The notes beneath the pieces were generated by a model, which saw only the letters and a list, made by a program, of their open reading frames with translations, was not told the origin of the DNA and ran no database searches. From Staphylococcus massiliensis CCUG 55927 (GTDB taxonomy: Bacteria > Bacillota > Bacilli > Staphylococcales > Staphylococcaceae), in contig NZ_JH815593.1 of the NCBI RefSeq assembly GCF_000298075.1, positions 645,777 to 709,776 of the forward strand: 64,000 bases of DNA, read 5' to 3'. Positions 11,556 to 22,644 of the stretch are shown here, in pieces. How positions within the stretch are numbered: position 1 is the first letter of the stretch; each line of letters begins with the position of its first letter. The translations under genes were made by a program, and so were the position numbers.

Positions 11556-12451
11556 TAATCATTCTCCTTTTTTGCACGTGGATGCGCATTTAAATATACA
11601 TTACGTAATTGACTATTCGTTACATGCGTATAGCGTCCCGTCGTAGATAAATTCACGTGACCTAATAAAGACTGGACTGTTCTCAAATCAGCGCCTCGGT
11701 TAAGCATGTGAGTTGCGAATGTGTGGCGAAGTTTATGTGGGTGAATTTTATTAACACCAGCTGTTCGCTTAACGACATCATTTAGCACATATCGCACACC
11801 ACGCTCGGTAATAGGCTCACCTTTCATATTTACTAGTACATAATCGTGAGATACATGTTGAATTGGCTTAAACAATTCGAAATATTCAATCAGACTTTGG
11901 CGACAAAATTCCCCGAAAGGAACAATGCGCTCCTTATTACCTTTACCTAGTATTTTGATAAGTGAAAGCGATAAATCGATATCTTCACGTTTCATATGTA
12001 CTAATTCAGATACCCGAATTCCAGTAGCATATAACAACTCCAAGATAACACGGTCGCGTAGCCCCTTTTTAGTATCTTGCTTAACCGTATCAAACATCGC
12101 GTCGATTTCCTCATCGTAAAAGAAATTAGGTAATCGTTTCGATTTTTTTGGATGAACAAGCTGAATAAAAGGATTGTTGACCTCTTGGTCATTAGCCATC
12201 CAGTACGTATAAAATGAACGTAACGTCGAAATTTTTCTCGAAACAGTCGTACGCGTTAAACCATTATCATAAAGATACGCTAAATAGTTACGAGCGTCTC
12301 GATACTCAAAATCTTCTAAATTCAAGCTTTCTTGTTCTAGAAATCGATTGAACTGGATGAGATCATCTTGATAAGCATGTAGTGTATGTGAGGAAAACAT
12401 TTTTTCCGCATGTAACATATATAAAAATTCTTCTTGGATTTTATTCAACAA
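11555..12451 (-). CDS. xerC: Site-specific tyrosine recombinase XerC
   Basis: With XerD it resolves chromosome dimers at dif. The 298-residue product has an N-terminal SAM-like core-binding domain and a C-terminal catalytic domain with [10 protein letters not shown] (first arginine), [15 protein letters not shown], and the nucleophile tyrosine in STTGRYTHV. Its position upstream of hslVU-codY is the conserved Bacillales setting, which favours XerC over an integrase. Confidence 0.95.
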   Translation of the reverse strand: MLNKIQEEFLYMLHAEKMFSSHTLHAYQDDLIQFNRFLEQESLNLEDFEYRDARNYLAYLYDNGLTRTTVSRKISTLRSFYTYWMANDQEVNNPFIQLVHPKKSKRLPNFFYDEEIDAMFDTVKQDTKKGLRDRVILELLYATGIRVSELVHMKREDIDLSLSLIKILGKGNKERIVPFGEFCRQSLIEYFELFKPIQHVSHDYVLVNMKGEPITERGVRYVLNDVVKRTAGVNKIHPHKLRHTFATHMLNRGADLRTVQSLLGHVNLSTTGRYTHVTNSQLRNVYLNAHPRAKKEND

Positions 12452-12578
12452 AAAACCCCTCCATCATTAGCATTGTAGCATAATCATGTAAGGGTTCGCA
12501 TATAAAAACAAATAAAACGTTAAAAATATATTAGTTTAATACTTATAATTCATATAATATTGACACATAATAATTTGT

Positions 12579-13886
12579 TTAGTCTAACGTTTGTTTAAAA
12601 TGATCTAAATACTCAAGTGCACGGTTCGCAAGTGTTTCGTAACGTAATTTCTTGTTTTTGATACGTTCTTCGAGTGATGGTAGGATACCAAAGTTTGCAT
12701 TCATTGGTTGGAAGTTCTTATTATTTTTTGCATGTGAAATATAATAAGCCATACTACCTAACATCGTTTCACGAGGGAATATAACTGGTTTCTTGCCGTT
12801 AAGTTGGTTGGCAACGTTTAAACCAGCGATTAGTCCACTTGCTGCACTTTCTACATAACCTTCAACACCCGTCATTTGACCAGCAAAGTATAGATTATCG
12901 TGCCCTTTTAGTTGATACGTCTCGCTTAATACTTCTGGAGAATTGATAAATGTATTACGGTGCATAACGCCGTAACGAACGATTTCAACATTTTCAAGAC
13001 CAGGAATTAAGCGAATCACTTCTTTTTGGGCACCCCATTTTAAGTGTGTTTGAAACCCAACAATGTTATATAAAGTTCCAGCTGCGTCATCTTGTCTCAG
13101 TTGCACAACAGCATATGGTCTTTCACCAGTTTTAGGATCTTCAAGTCCTACAGGCTTCATTGGACCAAATAATAATGTCTTACGTCCACGTTCAGCCATT
13201 ACTTCAAACGGCATACACCCTTCAAAGTACTTTTCTTTCTCAAATTCGTTAACCGGTGCGACTTCAGCTTCTAATACAGCATCGTAAAAACGATTAAACT
13301 CTTCTTCCGTCATAGGACAATTTAAATACGCTGCTTCGCCTTTGTCATAACGCGATTTTAAATAAGCGATATCTAAATTAATTGAATCCTTTTCCACAAT
13401 TGGAGCCGCTGCATCATAGAAGTATAGTTGGTCTTCACCTGTGATATTTACAATTTCTTGAGCTAAGTTTTCAGTCGTTAACGGACCTGTTGCAATGATA
13501 GTAGGTCCTTCAGGAATAGAATGTATTTCTTCATTACGGACTGTAACGTTTGGATGATTACGAAGTGTATCCGTAACATAACCTGCAAAGTCGTGTCTAT
13601 CTACCGCTAGCGCACCACCAGCTGGTACACGCGCACTGTCTGCTGCTTTAATAATTAATGAATCAAGTTGGCGCATTTCTTCTTTAAGCACACCAACCGC
13701 ATTTGTAAGTGCATTACCTCTTAACGAGTTTGAACATACAAGTTCTGCAAATTTATCCGTATGGTGCGCAGGCGTTTGCTTAACTGGACGCATTTCAAAT
13801 AAATCTACTTTAATTCCTCGTTCAGCGAGTTGGTATGCAGCCTCAGAACCAGCAAGACCAGCACCAATAATATTAACCTTAGTCAT
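12579..13886 (-). CDS. trmFO: Methylenetetrahydrofolate-tRNA (uracil-5-)-methyltransferase TrmFO
   Basis: Folate- and FAD-dependent enzyme that makes m5U54 in the T-loop of tRNA. The N-terminal FAD-binding motif is [20 protein letters not shown], followed by the family block [18 protein letters not shown]. The C-terminal region has [19 protein letters not shown]. The frame opens at 13910, but GGGAGGTAATATT precedes the ATG at 13886, giving 435 residues, the staphylococcal length. It lies between topA and xerC, as in related genomes. Confidence 0.96.
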   Translation of the reverse strand: MTKVNIIGAGLAGSEAAYQLAERGIKVDLFEMRPVKQTPAHHTDKFAELVCSNSLRGNALTNAVGVLKEEMRQLDSLIIKAADSARVPAGGALAVDRHDFAGYVTDTLRNHPNVTVRNEEIHSIPEGPTIIATGPLTTENLAQEIVNITGEDQLYFYDAAAPIVEKDSINLDIAYLKSRYDKGEAAYLNCPMTEEEFNRFYDAVLEAEVAPVNEFEKEKYFEGCMPFEVMAERGRKTLLFGPMKPVGLEDPKTGERPYAVVQLRQDDAAGTLYNIVGFQTHLKWGAQKEVIRLIPGLENVEIVRYGVMHRNTFINSPEVLSETYQLKGHDNLYFAGQMTGVEGYVESAASGLIAGLNVANQLNGKKPVIFPRETMLGSMAYYISHAKNNKNFQPMNANFGILPSLEERIKNKKLRYETLANRALEYLDHFKQTLD

Positions 13887-13991
13887 AATATTACCTCCCT
13901 TTAAACGCATGAAGCGGTTGCCCCTATACTTGAAAATAAACGCTTAGGTTCATTTTCATAAGATTAGAAACAACCTGCTTGTATGCATCTA

Positions 13992-16061
13992 TTATTTTTC
14001 AACTTCTTCTTTATAATCACAATTTGAGCAAATAACTTGGGATGAACGTCCTTTTTTATGTTGAACCAAGTAGGATTGACATTTTGGACAGTCTCTACCA
14101 AGTGGTTTATCCCACGAAATAAATTCACATTCTGGGTAATTAGAACAACCGTAGAACATACGATTTTTCTTAGATTTACGTTCTACAACTTCACCGTCTT
14201 TACATTTCGGACATTTAACACCAATAGATTTGATAATCGCTTTGGTGTTTCTGCAATCTGGGAAGTTCGAGCACGCCATGAATTTACCATAACGTCCCAT
14301 TTTAATAACCATAGGCGATCCACATTTTTCACAATCTTCGCCAGCAGGTTCATCTTTAATTTCAATTTTTTCCATTTCTTCCTCAGCGCGTTCAACGTCC
14401 TTTTTGAAACTATCATAAAAGCGCGTGATGACTTTCTTCCATTCAGTATCACCATCGGCAATTTTATCAAGTAACGTTTCCATATTAACAGTAAAGTCTA
14501 CATCTACAATTTCAGGAAAGTATTCCGTAACCTGTTCATTTACGATTTCACCTAATTCAGTAGGAACAAAGCGCTTACTTTCATTTTTAACGTAGTTACG
14601 CTTTTGAATCGTATCAATGGTAGGTGCGTACGTAGACGGTCGACCAATTTTAAGCTCTTCTAACGTTTTAACTAAACGTGCTTCTGTATATCGTGGAGGT
14701 GGTTGCGTAAAGTGTTGAGACGGTTCGATGTTCGTCGCAGTGACCTTTTCACCCTCTTCGATATTTGGAAGCTTATTCTCTTTATCTTTTTCTTGGTCAT
14801 CCTTAGTTTCTACGTATAATGTCATGAAACCTTTAAATTTGATGGTTTGACCATTCGCACGGAACTTAATGTCGTTTTGTGTTAAGTCTAAAGCAACTGT
14901 ATCTAAGATTGCAGGTGCCATTTGCGAAGCAACAAAACGTTCCCAAATTAATTTATATAAACGATACTGGTCTCTCGTTAAATACGATTTCATTTCGTCT
15001 GGAGATCTAAACGTACTCGTTGGTCGGATAGCTTCGTGGGCATCTTGGTCCCCTTGCTTACCTTTTTGTTTACGTTTAGATGTGTATTGATCACCATACG
15101 TATCAACAATATATTTATAAGCATCGCCTTTAGCATCTTGAGATATACGTGTTGAGTCAGTACGCATGTATGTGATTAAACCAACCGTACCTTTACGTTT
15201 TAAATCTATACCTTCATATAATTGTTGCGCAACCATCATCGTTTTACGTGCTTTGAAGTTTAACTTACGAGCTGCCTCTTGTTGAAGCGTTGACGTCGTA
15301 AACGGATTTGATGGATATCTCGTTTTCTCTTTCTTCGTAACTTTAGTAACTTCAAATTTATCGCCATCAAGTTCCGACGTGATGGCTTGAACATCATTTT
15401 TATTTTCTAATTTAAAAGGCTTGTTCTTATAATGAAGGAATTTAGCTTTGAATTTAGAACGTTTATATCTAAATTCACCTTCAATTTTCCAGTATTCTTC
15501 AGGTTTGAAATTACGGATTTCATTTTCACGGTCAATCACTAAACGTAATGCGACTGATTGAACACGTCCAGCTGACAAACCTTTTTTAACTTTCTTCCAT
15601 AATACTGGTGAGATGTTATACCCCACTAATCTATCTAAAATACGACGCGCTTGTTGAGCATCCACTAAATCCATTTCGATTTCACGTGGGCTTTTAAAAC
15701 TATCTTTAACGGCGTCTTTTGTAATTTCATTAAATACAACTCTAATTTTCTTTTCATCTTCAAGTTCTAAAATGTTTGCTAAATGCCAAGCAATTGCTTC
15801 ACCTTCACGGTCAGGGTCACTTGCTAGATAAACTTTTTTAGCTTTCTTAGCATGGCGCTTTAATTCTTTAACTACCGGTCCTTTGCCCCGAATCGTAATA
15901 TATTTAGGTTCACAATTATCCTCTACATCTATGCCCATACGACTTCTAGGTAAGTCTCTGACATGTCCCATAGATGCAACAACTTTGTATTTTTTACCTA
16001 AATATTTTTCAATAGTTTTAGCTTTTGCAGGCGATTCAACAATGACAAGATTATCTGCCAA
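13992..16061 (-). CDS. topA: DNA topoisomerase I
   Basis: Type IA topoisomerase that relaxes negative supercoils. The Toprim domain has [17 protein letters not shown] and [16 protein letters not shown]. The active-site tyrosine is in [12 protein letters not shown]. Three C-terminal four-cysteine zinc-ribbon modules (CEKCGSP, CPKCKDG and CPKCQSY, each followed by a second CXXC or CX4C-type pair) complete the protein. The start is TTG at 16059-16061, seven bases after AAGGGGG, giving 689 residues as in S. aureus. The ATG further upstream has no matching homology. Confidence 0.96.
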   Translation of the reverse strand: MADNLVIVESPAKAKTIEKYLGKKYKVVASMGHVRDLPRSRMGIDVEDNCEPKYITIRGKGPVVKELKRHAKKAKKVYLASDPDREGEAIAWHLANILELEDEKKIRVVFNEITKDAVKDSFKSPREIEMDLVDAQQARRILDRLVGYNISPVLWKKVKKGLSAGRVQSVALRLVIDRENEIRNFKPEEYWKIEGEFRYKRSKFKAKFLHYKNKPFKLENKNDVQAITSELDGDKFEVTKVTKKEKTRYPSNPFTTSTLQQEAARKLNFKARKTMMVAQQLYEGIDLKRKGTVGLITYMRTDSTRISQDAKGDAYKYIVDTYGDQYTSKRKQKGKQGDQDAHEAIRPTSTFRSPDEMKSYLTRDQYRLYKLIWERFVASQMAPAILDTVALDLTQNDIKFRANGQTIKFKGFMTLYVETKDDQEKDKENKLPNIEEGEKVTATNIEPSQHFTQPPPRYTEARLVKTLEELKIGRPSTYAPTIDTIQKRNYVKNESKRFVPTELGEIVNEQVTEYFPEIVDVDFTVNMETLLDKIADGDTEWKKVITRFYDSFKKDVERAEEEMEKIEIKDEPAGEDCEKCGSPMVIKMGRYGKFMACSNFPDCRNTKAIIKSIGVKCPKCKDGEVVERKSKKNRMFYGCSNYPECEFISWDKPLGRDCPKCQSYLVQHKKGRSSQVICSNCDYKEEVEK

Positions 16062-16157
16062 AGTAGTTCCCCCTTGCATTTCTGATTTCAAAGATAAATG
16101 ATAAACGTTACAATTTAGATTTGTCAATCTTTTAAATTAAAATGACTCAATTTAAAT

Positions 16158-17036
16158 CTAAGATATTGTAAGATAATCCTCTAAAATATCCGACGCTTCT
16201 GTAACGATTTTCGCCCCTTCTTTCGCACGTTTCATATTGCCTTTCGTTAACTCATTAAACATTGAGCCTGGTAGCACATAAACATTTCGGTTTTGATCTA
16301 AAGCTTGATCAATAGTAATAAGTGCGCCACTTTGCTGGTTAGCTTCCGTGACTAAAACACCATTAGAAACGCCACTTATAATACGGTTTCGCTCTGGGAA
16401 ACGAAACTTCGCTATTTTAGTAAATGGCGGATATTCTGAAATGGTGCAGTGATAGGTTTCAATCCAATGTCGCATATCGAGCGTTTCCTTAGGATAATGC
16501 ATTTGATGACCGAATCCCAATACACCAACCGTATTTAATTGATGTTTTAGAGCCATTTCATGTGCACAAGCATCAGCTCCTTTAGCTAAACCTGAAACAA
16601 TAACTAAATTTAAAGTTTTAAACTCAGGACATATAACGTCTAAGGCTCGTCTTGTGTATTCAGTTGCGTTACGAGACCCGACTATACTAAGTCCTCTTTG
16701 AGAAAGTCCTTTTAAGCAATCGAGGTTACCTTTCACAAATAAAAGTAAAGGTGCATCATATATTTCTCTCAAATTTTCAGGATATAACTGATCTTCTATG
16801 GACAGTACATGTATGTGGTCTAATTCAAGGTTACGACGAATATGATCAATGTTGATCGTTTGGAAACGTTGGTATTTTTTCTTCCATTGAAAAGGAATAT
16901 CTTCCGGGGCATCGCCAAAAAAGTTATGTATTTCTAATTCATCATCTAAACTTAAGTGGAATTGTAACAGAAGTTTATAAATGTCACGTGTAGAAAAATG
17001 AGCGTAGCTTAATTTTAATAATAAATTTTGATTCAA
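16158..17036 (-). CDS. dprA: DNA-processing protein DprA (Smf)
   Basis: Binds incoming single-stranded DNA and loads RecA during transformation. The Rossmann-like domain shows SIVGSRNATEYTRRALDVI, VSGLAKGADACAHEMAL and RFPERNRIISGVSNGVLVTEA. The frame opens at a GTG (17045), but that codon lies within the GAGGTGG ribosome site, so the TTG at 17034-17036 is the likelier start, giving 292 residues. The family also has a variable C-terminal winged helix; the protein ends soon after the Rossmann domain, as in other staphylococci. The lytN and fmhC genes found between dprA and sucD in S. aureus are absent. Confidence 0.92.
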   Translation of the reverse strand: MNQNLLLKLSYAHFSTRDIYKLLLQFHLSLDDELEIHNFFGDAPEDIPFQWKKKYQRFQTINIDHIRRNLELDHIHVLSIEDQLYPENLREIYDAPLLLFVKGNLDCLKGLSQRGLSIVGSRNATEYTRRALDVICPEFKTLNLVIVSGLAKGADACAHEMALKHQLNTVGVLGFGHQMHYPKETLDMRHWIETYHCTISEYPPFTKIAKFRFPERNRIISGVSNGVLVTEANQQSGALITIDQALDQNRNVYVLPGSMFNELTKGNMKRAKEGAKIVTEASDILEDYLTIS

Positions 17037-17178
17037 ACATACCACCTCTTAAATTTATTTTAAGTCAAAATAAATCGGTGGTGTTTTACAGTTTCAATAC
17101 GTTTTCTAGTGAAGTTTAATGGGAACGTTAAGAGTACCGAAAATTTGAAAACTGTAACCTAAATGATGGCATGACAAA

Positions 17179-17203
17179 TACCCGTGAACAATCGTCCACG
17201 GGT
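17179..17203 (-). terminator. Terminator-like hairpin after sucCD
   Basis: On the minus strand ACCCGTG pairs with CACGGGT around a ten-base loop just beyond the sucD stop codon. The following tract (ATTTGTC) is a poor T-run, so termination may be weak. Confidence 0.55.
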
Positions 17204-17228
17204 AACGTCATCTATAAAATTAATCAAA

Positions 17229-18137
17229 TTATTTTTCTACTGTTAATAAGCTTTCGTAGATACCTGCATCTTTAGCAGCTTTGATTAAAGTAGTACCGAT
17301 TTCTGATGGCGTATCAGCTGTTTCAACACCACAGTCATTAAGTGTTTTGATTTTTTCTTCAGCTGTACCTTTACCACCTGAGATAATCGCACCAGCGTGA
17401 CCCATACGTTTACCTGGAGGTGCAGTTTGACCACCAATGAAGCCTACTACTGGTTTGTTCATGTTTTCTTTAATCCATTCAGCAGCTTCTTCTTCAGCTG
17501 TACCGCCGATTTCACCAATCATAACTACTGCTTTAGTATCTTCATCTTCATTGAACGCTTTTAATACGTCGATGAAGTTAGTACCGTTAACTGGGTCGCC
17601 ACCGATACCAACTGCTGAAGATTGACCGATACCTTCTTCAGTTAATTGATGTACTGCTTCATAAGTTAATGTACCTGAACGAGATACAACACCTACATGG
17701 CCACCTTTGTGGATGTAACCTGGCATGATACCAATTTTACATTCATCAGGTGTAATAACACCAGGACAGTTAGGTCCAACTAAGCGTGTTTTCTTACCTT
17801 CCATGTAACGCTTAACTTTAACCATGTCTACAACAGGAATGTGTTCAGTGATACAGATAGCCAAATCTAATTCAGCATCTGTACATTCTAAAATCGCATC
17901 TGCAGCGAATGGTGCAGGTACGTAAATTACTGAAACATTAGCACCTGTTTCTTGTTTTGCTTCTTCTACTGTATTGAATACTGGTACACCTTCAACAACT
18001 TGTCCACCTTTACCTGGTGTAACACCAGCTACGATTTGTGTACCATATTCTAACATTTGTTTTGTATGGAAAAGGGCAGTTGACCCTGTAATACCTTGAA
18101 CGATTACTTTTGTATTCTTATCAATAAATACACTCAT
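17229..18137 (-). CDS. sucD: Succinyl-CoA synthetase alpha subunit
   Basis: With SucC it interconverts succinyl-CoA and succinate with nucleotide triphosphate formation in the TCA cycle. The CoA-binding Rossmann domain begins [20 protein letters not shown]. The phosphorylated active-site histidine is in [20 protein letters not shown]. At 302 residues it has the same length as S. aureus SucD. It lies 21 bases downstream of sucC. Confidence 0.97.
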   Translation of the reverse strand: MSVFIDKNTKVIVQGITGSTALFHTKQMLEYGTQIVAGVTPGKGGQVVEGVPVFNTVEEAKQETGANVSVIYVPAPFAADAILECTDAELDLAICITEHIPVVDMVKVKRYMEGKKTRLVGPNCPGVITPDECKIGIMPGYIHKGGHVGVVSRSGTLTYEAVHQLTEEGIGQSSAVGIGGDPVNGTNFIDVLKAFNEDEDTKAVVMIGEIGGTAEEEAAEWIKENMNKPVVGFIGGQTAPPGKRMGHAGAIISGGKGTAEEKIKTLNDCGVETADTPSEIGTTLIKAAKDAGIYESLLTVEK

Positions 18138-18158
18138 TTTCGTGCTCCCATCCTTTCC

Positions 18159-19325
18159 TTACGCTTCTTGTACAAGTTTTACAATCTTTTGTGCACCTTC
18201 AGCCATTGTTGAAGCTGATTCGATTGCTAAACCTGACTCATCTAAGATTTGTTTACCTAATTCAACGTTTGTACCTTCAAGTCGAACAACTAATGGTAAT
18301 TTTAATTCAACTTCTTTAACCGCTGCTACGATACCTTCTGCGATAACATCACATTTCATGATTCCACCGAAGATATTTACAAAGATACCTTTAACATTGT
18401 CATCACCTAAGATGATTTTGAATGCTTCAGTAACTTTTTCTTTAGTAGCACCGCCACCAACGTCTAGGAAGTTAGCTGGGTTTCCACCGAAATGATTGAT
18501 TGTATCCATAGTTGCCATAGCAAGACCTGCACCATTAACCATACAGCCAATGTTACCGTCTAAAGCAATATATGATAAATCGTATTTAGAAGCTTCGATT
18601 TCTTTTGGATCTTCTTCTTCTAAATCTCTTAATTCTAAGATATCTTTATGTCTAAATAATGCGTTGTCATCAAAATTAATTTTAGCATCAAGTGCTAATA
18701 CTTCCCCTTCACCTGTTGTAACAAGTGGATTGATTTCAACGATTGAACAATCTTTTTCAACGAATACGTTGTAAAGTGAAATTAAGAATTTAGCCGCTTT
18801 ATTGATTGATTCTTTAGGAATGTTGATGTTGAATGCAATACGACGTGCTTGGTATGGCGCTAAGCCAACAACTGGGTCGATTGATTCCTTAAAAATCTTT
18901 TCAGGTGTTTGAGCTGCTACTTCTTCGATTTCAGTACCGCCTTCTTCAGATGCCATTAAAGTGACACTGTCAGTAGCACGGTCGATAACGAATCCAACGT
19001 AGTATTCTTTTTGGATGTCGCAACCTTCTTCAATGTATAAACGTTTAACTTCTTTACCTTCAGGACCAGTTTGATGTGTAACTAATTGCTTACCTAGTAA
19101 TTCTTTAGCATAATCTTCAACTTCTGATAAAGACTTAGCAATTTTAACACCGCCAGCTTTACCACGACCACCAGCATGTATTTGAGCTTTAACTACATAT
19201 ACATCTGATTCTAATTGTTTTGCTTTTTCTACAGCTTCTTGAGCAGAGTAAGCAACATGCCCGTTAGGCACTGCTACGCCCATAGAGCGAAAAATTTCTT
19301 TACCTTGATACTCATGGATATTCAT
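18159..19325 (-). CDS. sucC: Succinyl-CoA synthetase beta subunit
   Basis: ATP-grasp subunit of succinyl-CoA synthetase. It begins [20 protein letters not shown] and contains [36 protein letters not shown] and the [14 protein letters not shown] loop. At 388 residues it is standard length. It heads a two-gene sucCD operon. The upstream gap carries two TGTAAGCGC half-sites resembling one side of a CcpA cre element, which would fit catabolite control, but this is inferred. Confidence 0.97.
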   Translation of the reverse strand: MNIHEYQGKEIFRSMGVAVPNGHVAYSAQEAVEKAKQLESDVYVVKAQIHAGGRGKAGGVKIAKSLSEVEDYAKELLGKQLVTHQTGPEGKEVKRLYIEEGCDIQKEYYVGFVIDRATDSVTLMASEEGGTEIEEVAAQTPEKIFKESIDPVVGLAPYQARRIAFNINIPKESINKAAKFLISLYNVFVEKDCSIVEINPLVTTGEGEVLALDAKINFDDNALFRHKDILELRDLEEEDPKEIEASKYDLSYIALDGNIGCMVNGAGLAMATMDTINHFGGNPANFLDVGGGATKEKVTEAFKIILGDDNVKGIFVNIFGGIMKCDVIAEGIVAAVKEVELKLPLVVRLEGTNVELGKQILDESGLAIESASTMAEGAQKIVKLVQEA

Positions 19326-19374
19326 ACTCCATCCTCCTGTTTCTTAGGTTAAGTTCAATAACAATTATAAGTAA

Positions 19375-19404
19375 TGTAAGCGCTATTGTAAACTGTAAGC
19401 GCCT
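19375..19404 (-). promoter_or_regulatory. Paired cre-like half-sites upstream of sucCD
   Basis: TGTAAGCGC occurs twice on the plus strand, at 19375-19383 and 19396-19404, 21 bases apart (about two helical turns). On the minus strand each reads GCGCTTACA, the right half of the CcpA cre consensus. The left halves match poorly, so control by CcpA is only possible. Confidence 0.3.
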
Positions 19405-19612
19405 GAGTTTTTCTAATATTCATTACATTCTGCAAAACCGGTGTAAAATCCCTTTATTAAAGTATATTTATCGCATTTTTGTGAAATATATCACAAAAAT
19501 AGTCGTCGCTTACTGAGCTTTTCAGATAATATACGCCCTTTCTAATAGATGACTTGAGCCAATTTATGCTAAATTTTATTAGGGTATTATTATCAAAAAG
19601 GAGTGACATGTC

Positions 19613-19942
19613 ATGAATTTCCAAGATTATCATAACGAGGCACGACGTACGATGGATGAGACAAGTACGCAAAGTGAGCAGTTGCTTAATAGTGGTTTAG
19701 GCTTAACGGGTGAAGCTGGCGAGGTCGCTGATATGATTAAGAAGCACCACTTTCACGGTCACCCTTTAGTTCGTGATGCTATCGCAAAGGAACTCGGTGA
19801 TATCATGTGGTACATTGCATATTGTGCTGAAGCGCTTGATTTATCTATGGAGGATATTGCGAAGATGAATATTGCTAAGCTTAAGAAACGCTATCCGAAT
19901 GGGTTTACGCAGCATGATTCAATTCACCGCACTGATGACTAA
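19613..19942 (+). CDS. MazG-like nucleotide pyrophosphohydrolase
   Basis: Small all-alpha NTP pyrophosphatase of the MazG superfamily, 109 residues, probably cytoplasmic and dimeric or tetrameric. The metal-binding motif is visible as GEAGEVADMIKK (ExxE) followed by AKELGDIMWYIAYCAEAL (ExxD). The substrate is unknown; members hydrolyse canonical or modified dNTPs. ATG at 19613 follows AAGGAGTGAC. It is a single plus-strand gene divergent from sucC and ends in its own terminator. Confidence 0.85.
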   Translation: MNFQDYHNEARRTMDETSTQSEQLLNSGLGLTGEAGEVADMIKKHHFHGHPLVRDAIAKELGDIMWYIAYCAEALDLSMEDIAKMNIAKLKKRYPNGFTQHDSIHRTDD

Positions 19943-19970
19943 ATATTTCTCTCAACTCGCTCTAATTTAA

Positions 19971-20010
19971 AAGCCACACCTCAACCTAATTTGGGATGAG
20001 TGTGTGGCCT
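19971..20010 (+). terminator. Terminator after the MazG-like gene
   Basis: GCCACACCTCA pairs with TGAGTGTGTGGC on either side of a loop of about ten bases, about 30 bases after the stop. A-rich and T-rich flanks could let it act in both directions, also serving the convergent gene ending at 20031. Confidence 0.6.
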
Positions 20011-20030
20011 TATTACCTTATACGCATGAA

Positions 20031-20555
20031 CTAACTATGTGAAACTTGGTTAAGCATATGTGTGTACGCACTAATGATATCGATACCAACGAGAGCTTCG
20101 TATTCAATGTTAACTTGAGCGTCGAAACAAGATCTTTCTAGGTCGAACAATTCGACATCGACACTTTCATCTTTAACATCGATGACCTTTGCATGAAGTA
20201 AATTTTCTTCATTTATTGCTACGAAAGTTGCTATAAGTTGATGTTCCTGAATGTAAGAACATGCTTCTTTAAAGTTATCTACAACAGGGCGTAATTCTGA
20301 AAGGTTGTAAACGTCGTAGGTACGATTAGATTTATTAAATTGAATGATTTCTTCGTACAATTTAAGGTACGGCGTTTGAGATCGATACGATTTTATCTCT
20401 TGCTTTGATCTAATTTGATAACTGTCGAAAGTACCTAACTCAGATATTGTTTCAAGCACCGCGTACTCATTATTATCATAAATTTGATAACCTACCGTAA
20501 AACTATCACTAAATGCTGCCGGCTTCGCGTAAATTTCTACGAGTTCTTTAGTCAT
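20031..20555 (-). CDS. Hypothetical protein, 174 residues
   Basis: I do not recognise this protein. It begins MTKELVEIYAKPAAFSDSF, has no membrane segment or signal peptide, is acidic, and contains mixed alpha/beta-looking sequence (for example EYAVLETISELGTFDSYQIR and VIDVKDESVDVELFDLE). The start ATG at 20553-20555 is preceded by GAGGTGATTGT and overlaps the stop of a 24-codon leader ORF by ATGA. The gene lies alone between the MazG-like gene and rnhB, a position empty in S. aureus. Confidence 0.7.
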   Translation of the reverse strand: MTKELVEIYAKPAAFSDSFTVGYQIYDNNEYAVLETISELGTFDSYQIRSKQEIKSYRSQTPYLKLYEEIIQFNKSNRTYDVYNLSELRPVVDNFKEACSYIQEHQLIATFVAINEENLLHAKVIDVKDESVDVELFDLERSCFDAQVNIEYEALVGIDIISAYTHMLNQVSHS

Positions 20556-20626
20556 ACAATCACCTCGTCTATTAAGGTGATATGCATGGCAACTTTTAAA
20601 CAAGGAATCGTGATGTAATCAGTCAT
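20552..20626 (-). CDS. 24-residue leader ORF coupled to the hypothetical gene
   Basis: A short frame reads MTDYITIPCLKVAMHITLIDEVIV. Its ATG at 20624-20626 lies seven bases after AAAGAGGTG, a good ribosome site. Its TGA overlaps the ATG of the following gene as ATGA, the hallmark of translational coupling. The last codons (ASP-GLU-VAL-ILE-VAL) double as the ribosome site of the next gene. It could be a coupled leader peptide, or a remnant of a longer N-terminus. No homologue is recognised. Confidence 0.45.
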   Translation of the reverse strand: MTDYITIPCLKVAMHITLIDEVIV

Positions 20627-20734
20627 AAGATGCACCTCTTTAAGTTGATATTAGTATTTTACACATAAATATACCTTATATTCTGTTTTTTTCAATCTTT
20701 TTATACCAAATTGAACTATTTGGGTGATCGCCAG

Positions 20735-21517
20735 CTAAAATAATCGATTGATCATACTTTTAATCGGTTCAAACGTCTTTCGATGTTCAGGCGTAACCCC
20801 TAGCTTATCAAGTCCTTCTAAATGCGCTTTTGTTCCGTAGCCTACGTTTTTCTCAAAGGCATAGCCTGGATATTTCGAAGCAAGCGCTACCATATAATTG
20901 TCTCGATATGTTTTTGCAACGACACTGGCTGCTGCTATGGAAACACTTTTAGCATCCCCTTTTACAATTGAAGTTTGAGGGATATCTATAGGAAGTTCCA
21001 TCGCGTCAACTAGTAAATACGTCGGTTGAACGTTTAATCCTTCGATCGCACGTTTCATCGCTAGTTGCGTTGCCACGTAAATATTGAGTTGATCAATCTC
21101 TTCAACTGTCGCAACGCCAATACCTACTGACTTAGCTTGGTTGTGAATCGCTTCGTTTAACTCTAAGCGCTTTTTTAAAGAAAGCTTTTTAGAATCATCG
21201 ATACCAATATATTGATGCCCCGCTTCAAGTATCACTGCTGATGCTACAACTGGACCAGCAAGCGGTCCACGTCCTACTTCATCGATGCCACAGATTAATG
21301 CTTCTGGTTGCTTCTTTAATATCTCATTTTCATAATGTGTCATTGCTTCATACTTATCTTGAAGCGCTTGGGCCTTTTCAAGTGAAGAGATTCTACGCTT
21401 AATCGCTTGTTGCACACCCTTACGTTCATCATTGTAAAAGCCCTGGCGTTTTATGACCTCAATTGAATGTATATCCTGTAATTGTGCCTTGATCGCTTTA
21501 ATCGTTAATTGAGACAT
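20735..21517 (-). CDS. rnhB: Ribonuclease HII
   Basis: Cleaves RNA in RNA/DNA hybrids and at single misincorporated ribonucleotides. Catalytic motifs are [20 protein letters not shown] (Asp, Glu), GIDDSKKLS, and the third acidic residue in [10 protein letters not shown], followed by [20 protein letters not shown]. The 260 residues include the N-terminal extension found in Bacillales RNase HII. It directly follows rbgA, as in S. aureus. Confidence 0.95.
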   Translation of the reverse strand: MSQLTIKAIKAQLQDIHSIEVIKRQGFYNDERKGVQQAIKRRISSLEKAQALQDKYEAMTHYENEILKKQPEALICGIDEVGRGPLAGPVVASAVILEAGHQYIGIDDSKKLSLKKRLELNEAIHNQAKSVGIGVATVEEIDQLNIYVATQLAMKRAIEGLNVQPTYLLVDAMELPIDIPQTSIVKGDAKSVSIAAASVVAKTYRDNYMVALASKYPGYAFEKNVGYGTKAHLEGLDKLGVTPEHRKTFEPIKSMINRLF

Positions 21518-21520
21518 GAA

Positions 21521-22387
21521 TTACGGTGCCTCAACCATTTCTTTATAGATATCAAAGCAATAATTACCTACTTTACCATTTCTGATATTATAAATAATCG
21601 CATCGATAACCGCTTCATAATCAACTTCATTACCCTTTTGAAGCATACCACGACGACGTCCAATTGCATCAAACCACTCGAGTACGCCTGCATCTTCGTC
21701 CACTTCAATATTAAAATGGTTCAGAAGTGTCTCTTTATCGTGTTCAATTAAGAAGTTAAGACCGTATATCGCTACATCGTCTAAATGAACAATGCTATCT
21801 TTAATCGCACCTGTGATGCTTAGTTTCTTACCAATTGTTTGGTCTTCGAATTTAGGCCATAGAATACCTGGTGTATCTAAAAGTTGTAAGGCATTACCAA
21901 CTTTAATCCATTGTTGTTGCTTTGTTACACCTGGCGTATTACCTGTCTTCGCAATCGCACGTTTCGCCATTTTGTTAATTAATGTTGATTTACCTACGTT
22001 TGGAATACCTACGATCATCGCTCGAATAGCACGTGGTCTAAGTCCTTTTTCTTTCTCACGCGCAAACTTTTCTTTTGTCGCTTCAATCGCAGCTTGTTCT
22101 ACTTTTTGTAAGTTCTTTCCGTGTTTCGCATCAACCGCTACTGGAAAAGCACCTTTGTCCTCAAAGAATGTATTCCACTTTTCCATTTCTTTTAAATTCG
22201 ACATATCCATTTTATTTAAAATAACTACGCGTGGTTTATGCTGAATAATATCATCAATCATAGGATTTCTTGAGCTATATGGGATTCTGGCATCAACAAG
22301 TTCAAATACAACATCTACTTTTTTAAGTTGCTCAGATACTTCGCGTTTTGCTTTGGCCATATGCCCTGGGTACCATTGTATTGTCAT
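21521..22387 (-). CDS. rbgA: Ribosome biogenesis GTPase RbgA (YlqF)
   Basis: Circularly permuted GTPase needed for late assembly of the 50S subunit. Motif order is G4 (VILNKMDM), G1 ([16 protein letters not shown]) and G3 ([11 protein letters not shown]), the permuted order of the YlqF family. The frame opens at 22435, but the conserved N-terminus [17 protein letters not shown] starts at ATG 22387 after AAAGGTGATAATC, giving 288 residues. It ends three bases before rnhB. Confidence 0.95.
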   Translation of the reverse strand: MTIQWYPGHMAKAKREVSEQLKKVDVVFELVDARIPYSSRNPMIDDIIQHKPRVVILNKMDMSNLKEMEKWNTFFEDKGAFPVAVDAKHGKNLQKVEQAAIEATKEKFAREKEKGLRPRAIRAMIVGIPNVGKSTLINKMAKRAIAKTGNTPGVTKQQQWIKVGNALQLLDTPGILWPKFEDQTIGKKLSITGAIKDSIVHLDDVAIYGLNFLIEHDKETLLNHFNIEVDEDAGVLEWFDAIGRRRGMLQKGNEVDYEAVIDAIIYNIRNGKVGNYCFDIYKEMVEAP

Positions 22388-22459
22388 GATTATCACCTTT
22401 CTTACCTTTACAATTTCCTTACTTATTATACACACTTTTTACAACATCACTATGTTATA

Positions 22460-22488
22460 TTGACATTAGTTTGTTTAATCTTTATTTG
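22460..22488 (+). promoter_or_regulatory. Possible promoter of the gtrA-yfhO operon
   Basis: A perfect -35 TTGACA (22460-22465) is followed after 17 bases by TATTTG, a weak -10. It lies in the 257-base divergent gap between rbgA and gtrA, which otherwise shows only AT-rich sequence. Confidence 0.3.
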
Positions 22489-22644
22489 CATTTTTGTATG
22501 AGTTGAAAATTTAAGACCTAATGAGCCATAATGTAAAAAGATAAATTCAAGTCATTCCTTTACTTATTTATTTTAATTGAAATTTTGATATCTATCAAAA
22601 GACCAATTATCATAACTTTTATTTTGAAAGCGTAGGTTAAAATT

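Noticed and set aside
11555..12451. Prophage integrase
   Set aside because: Tyrosine recombinase motifs fit, but its position in trmFO-xerC-hslVU-codY and lack of phage genes identify XerC.
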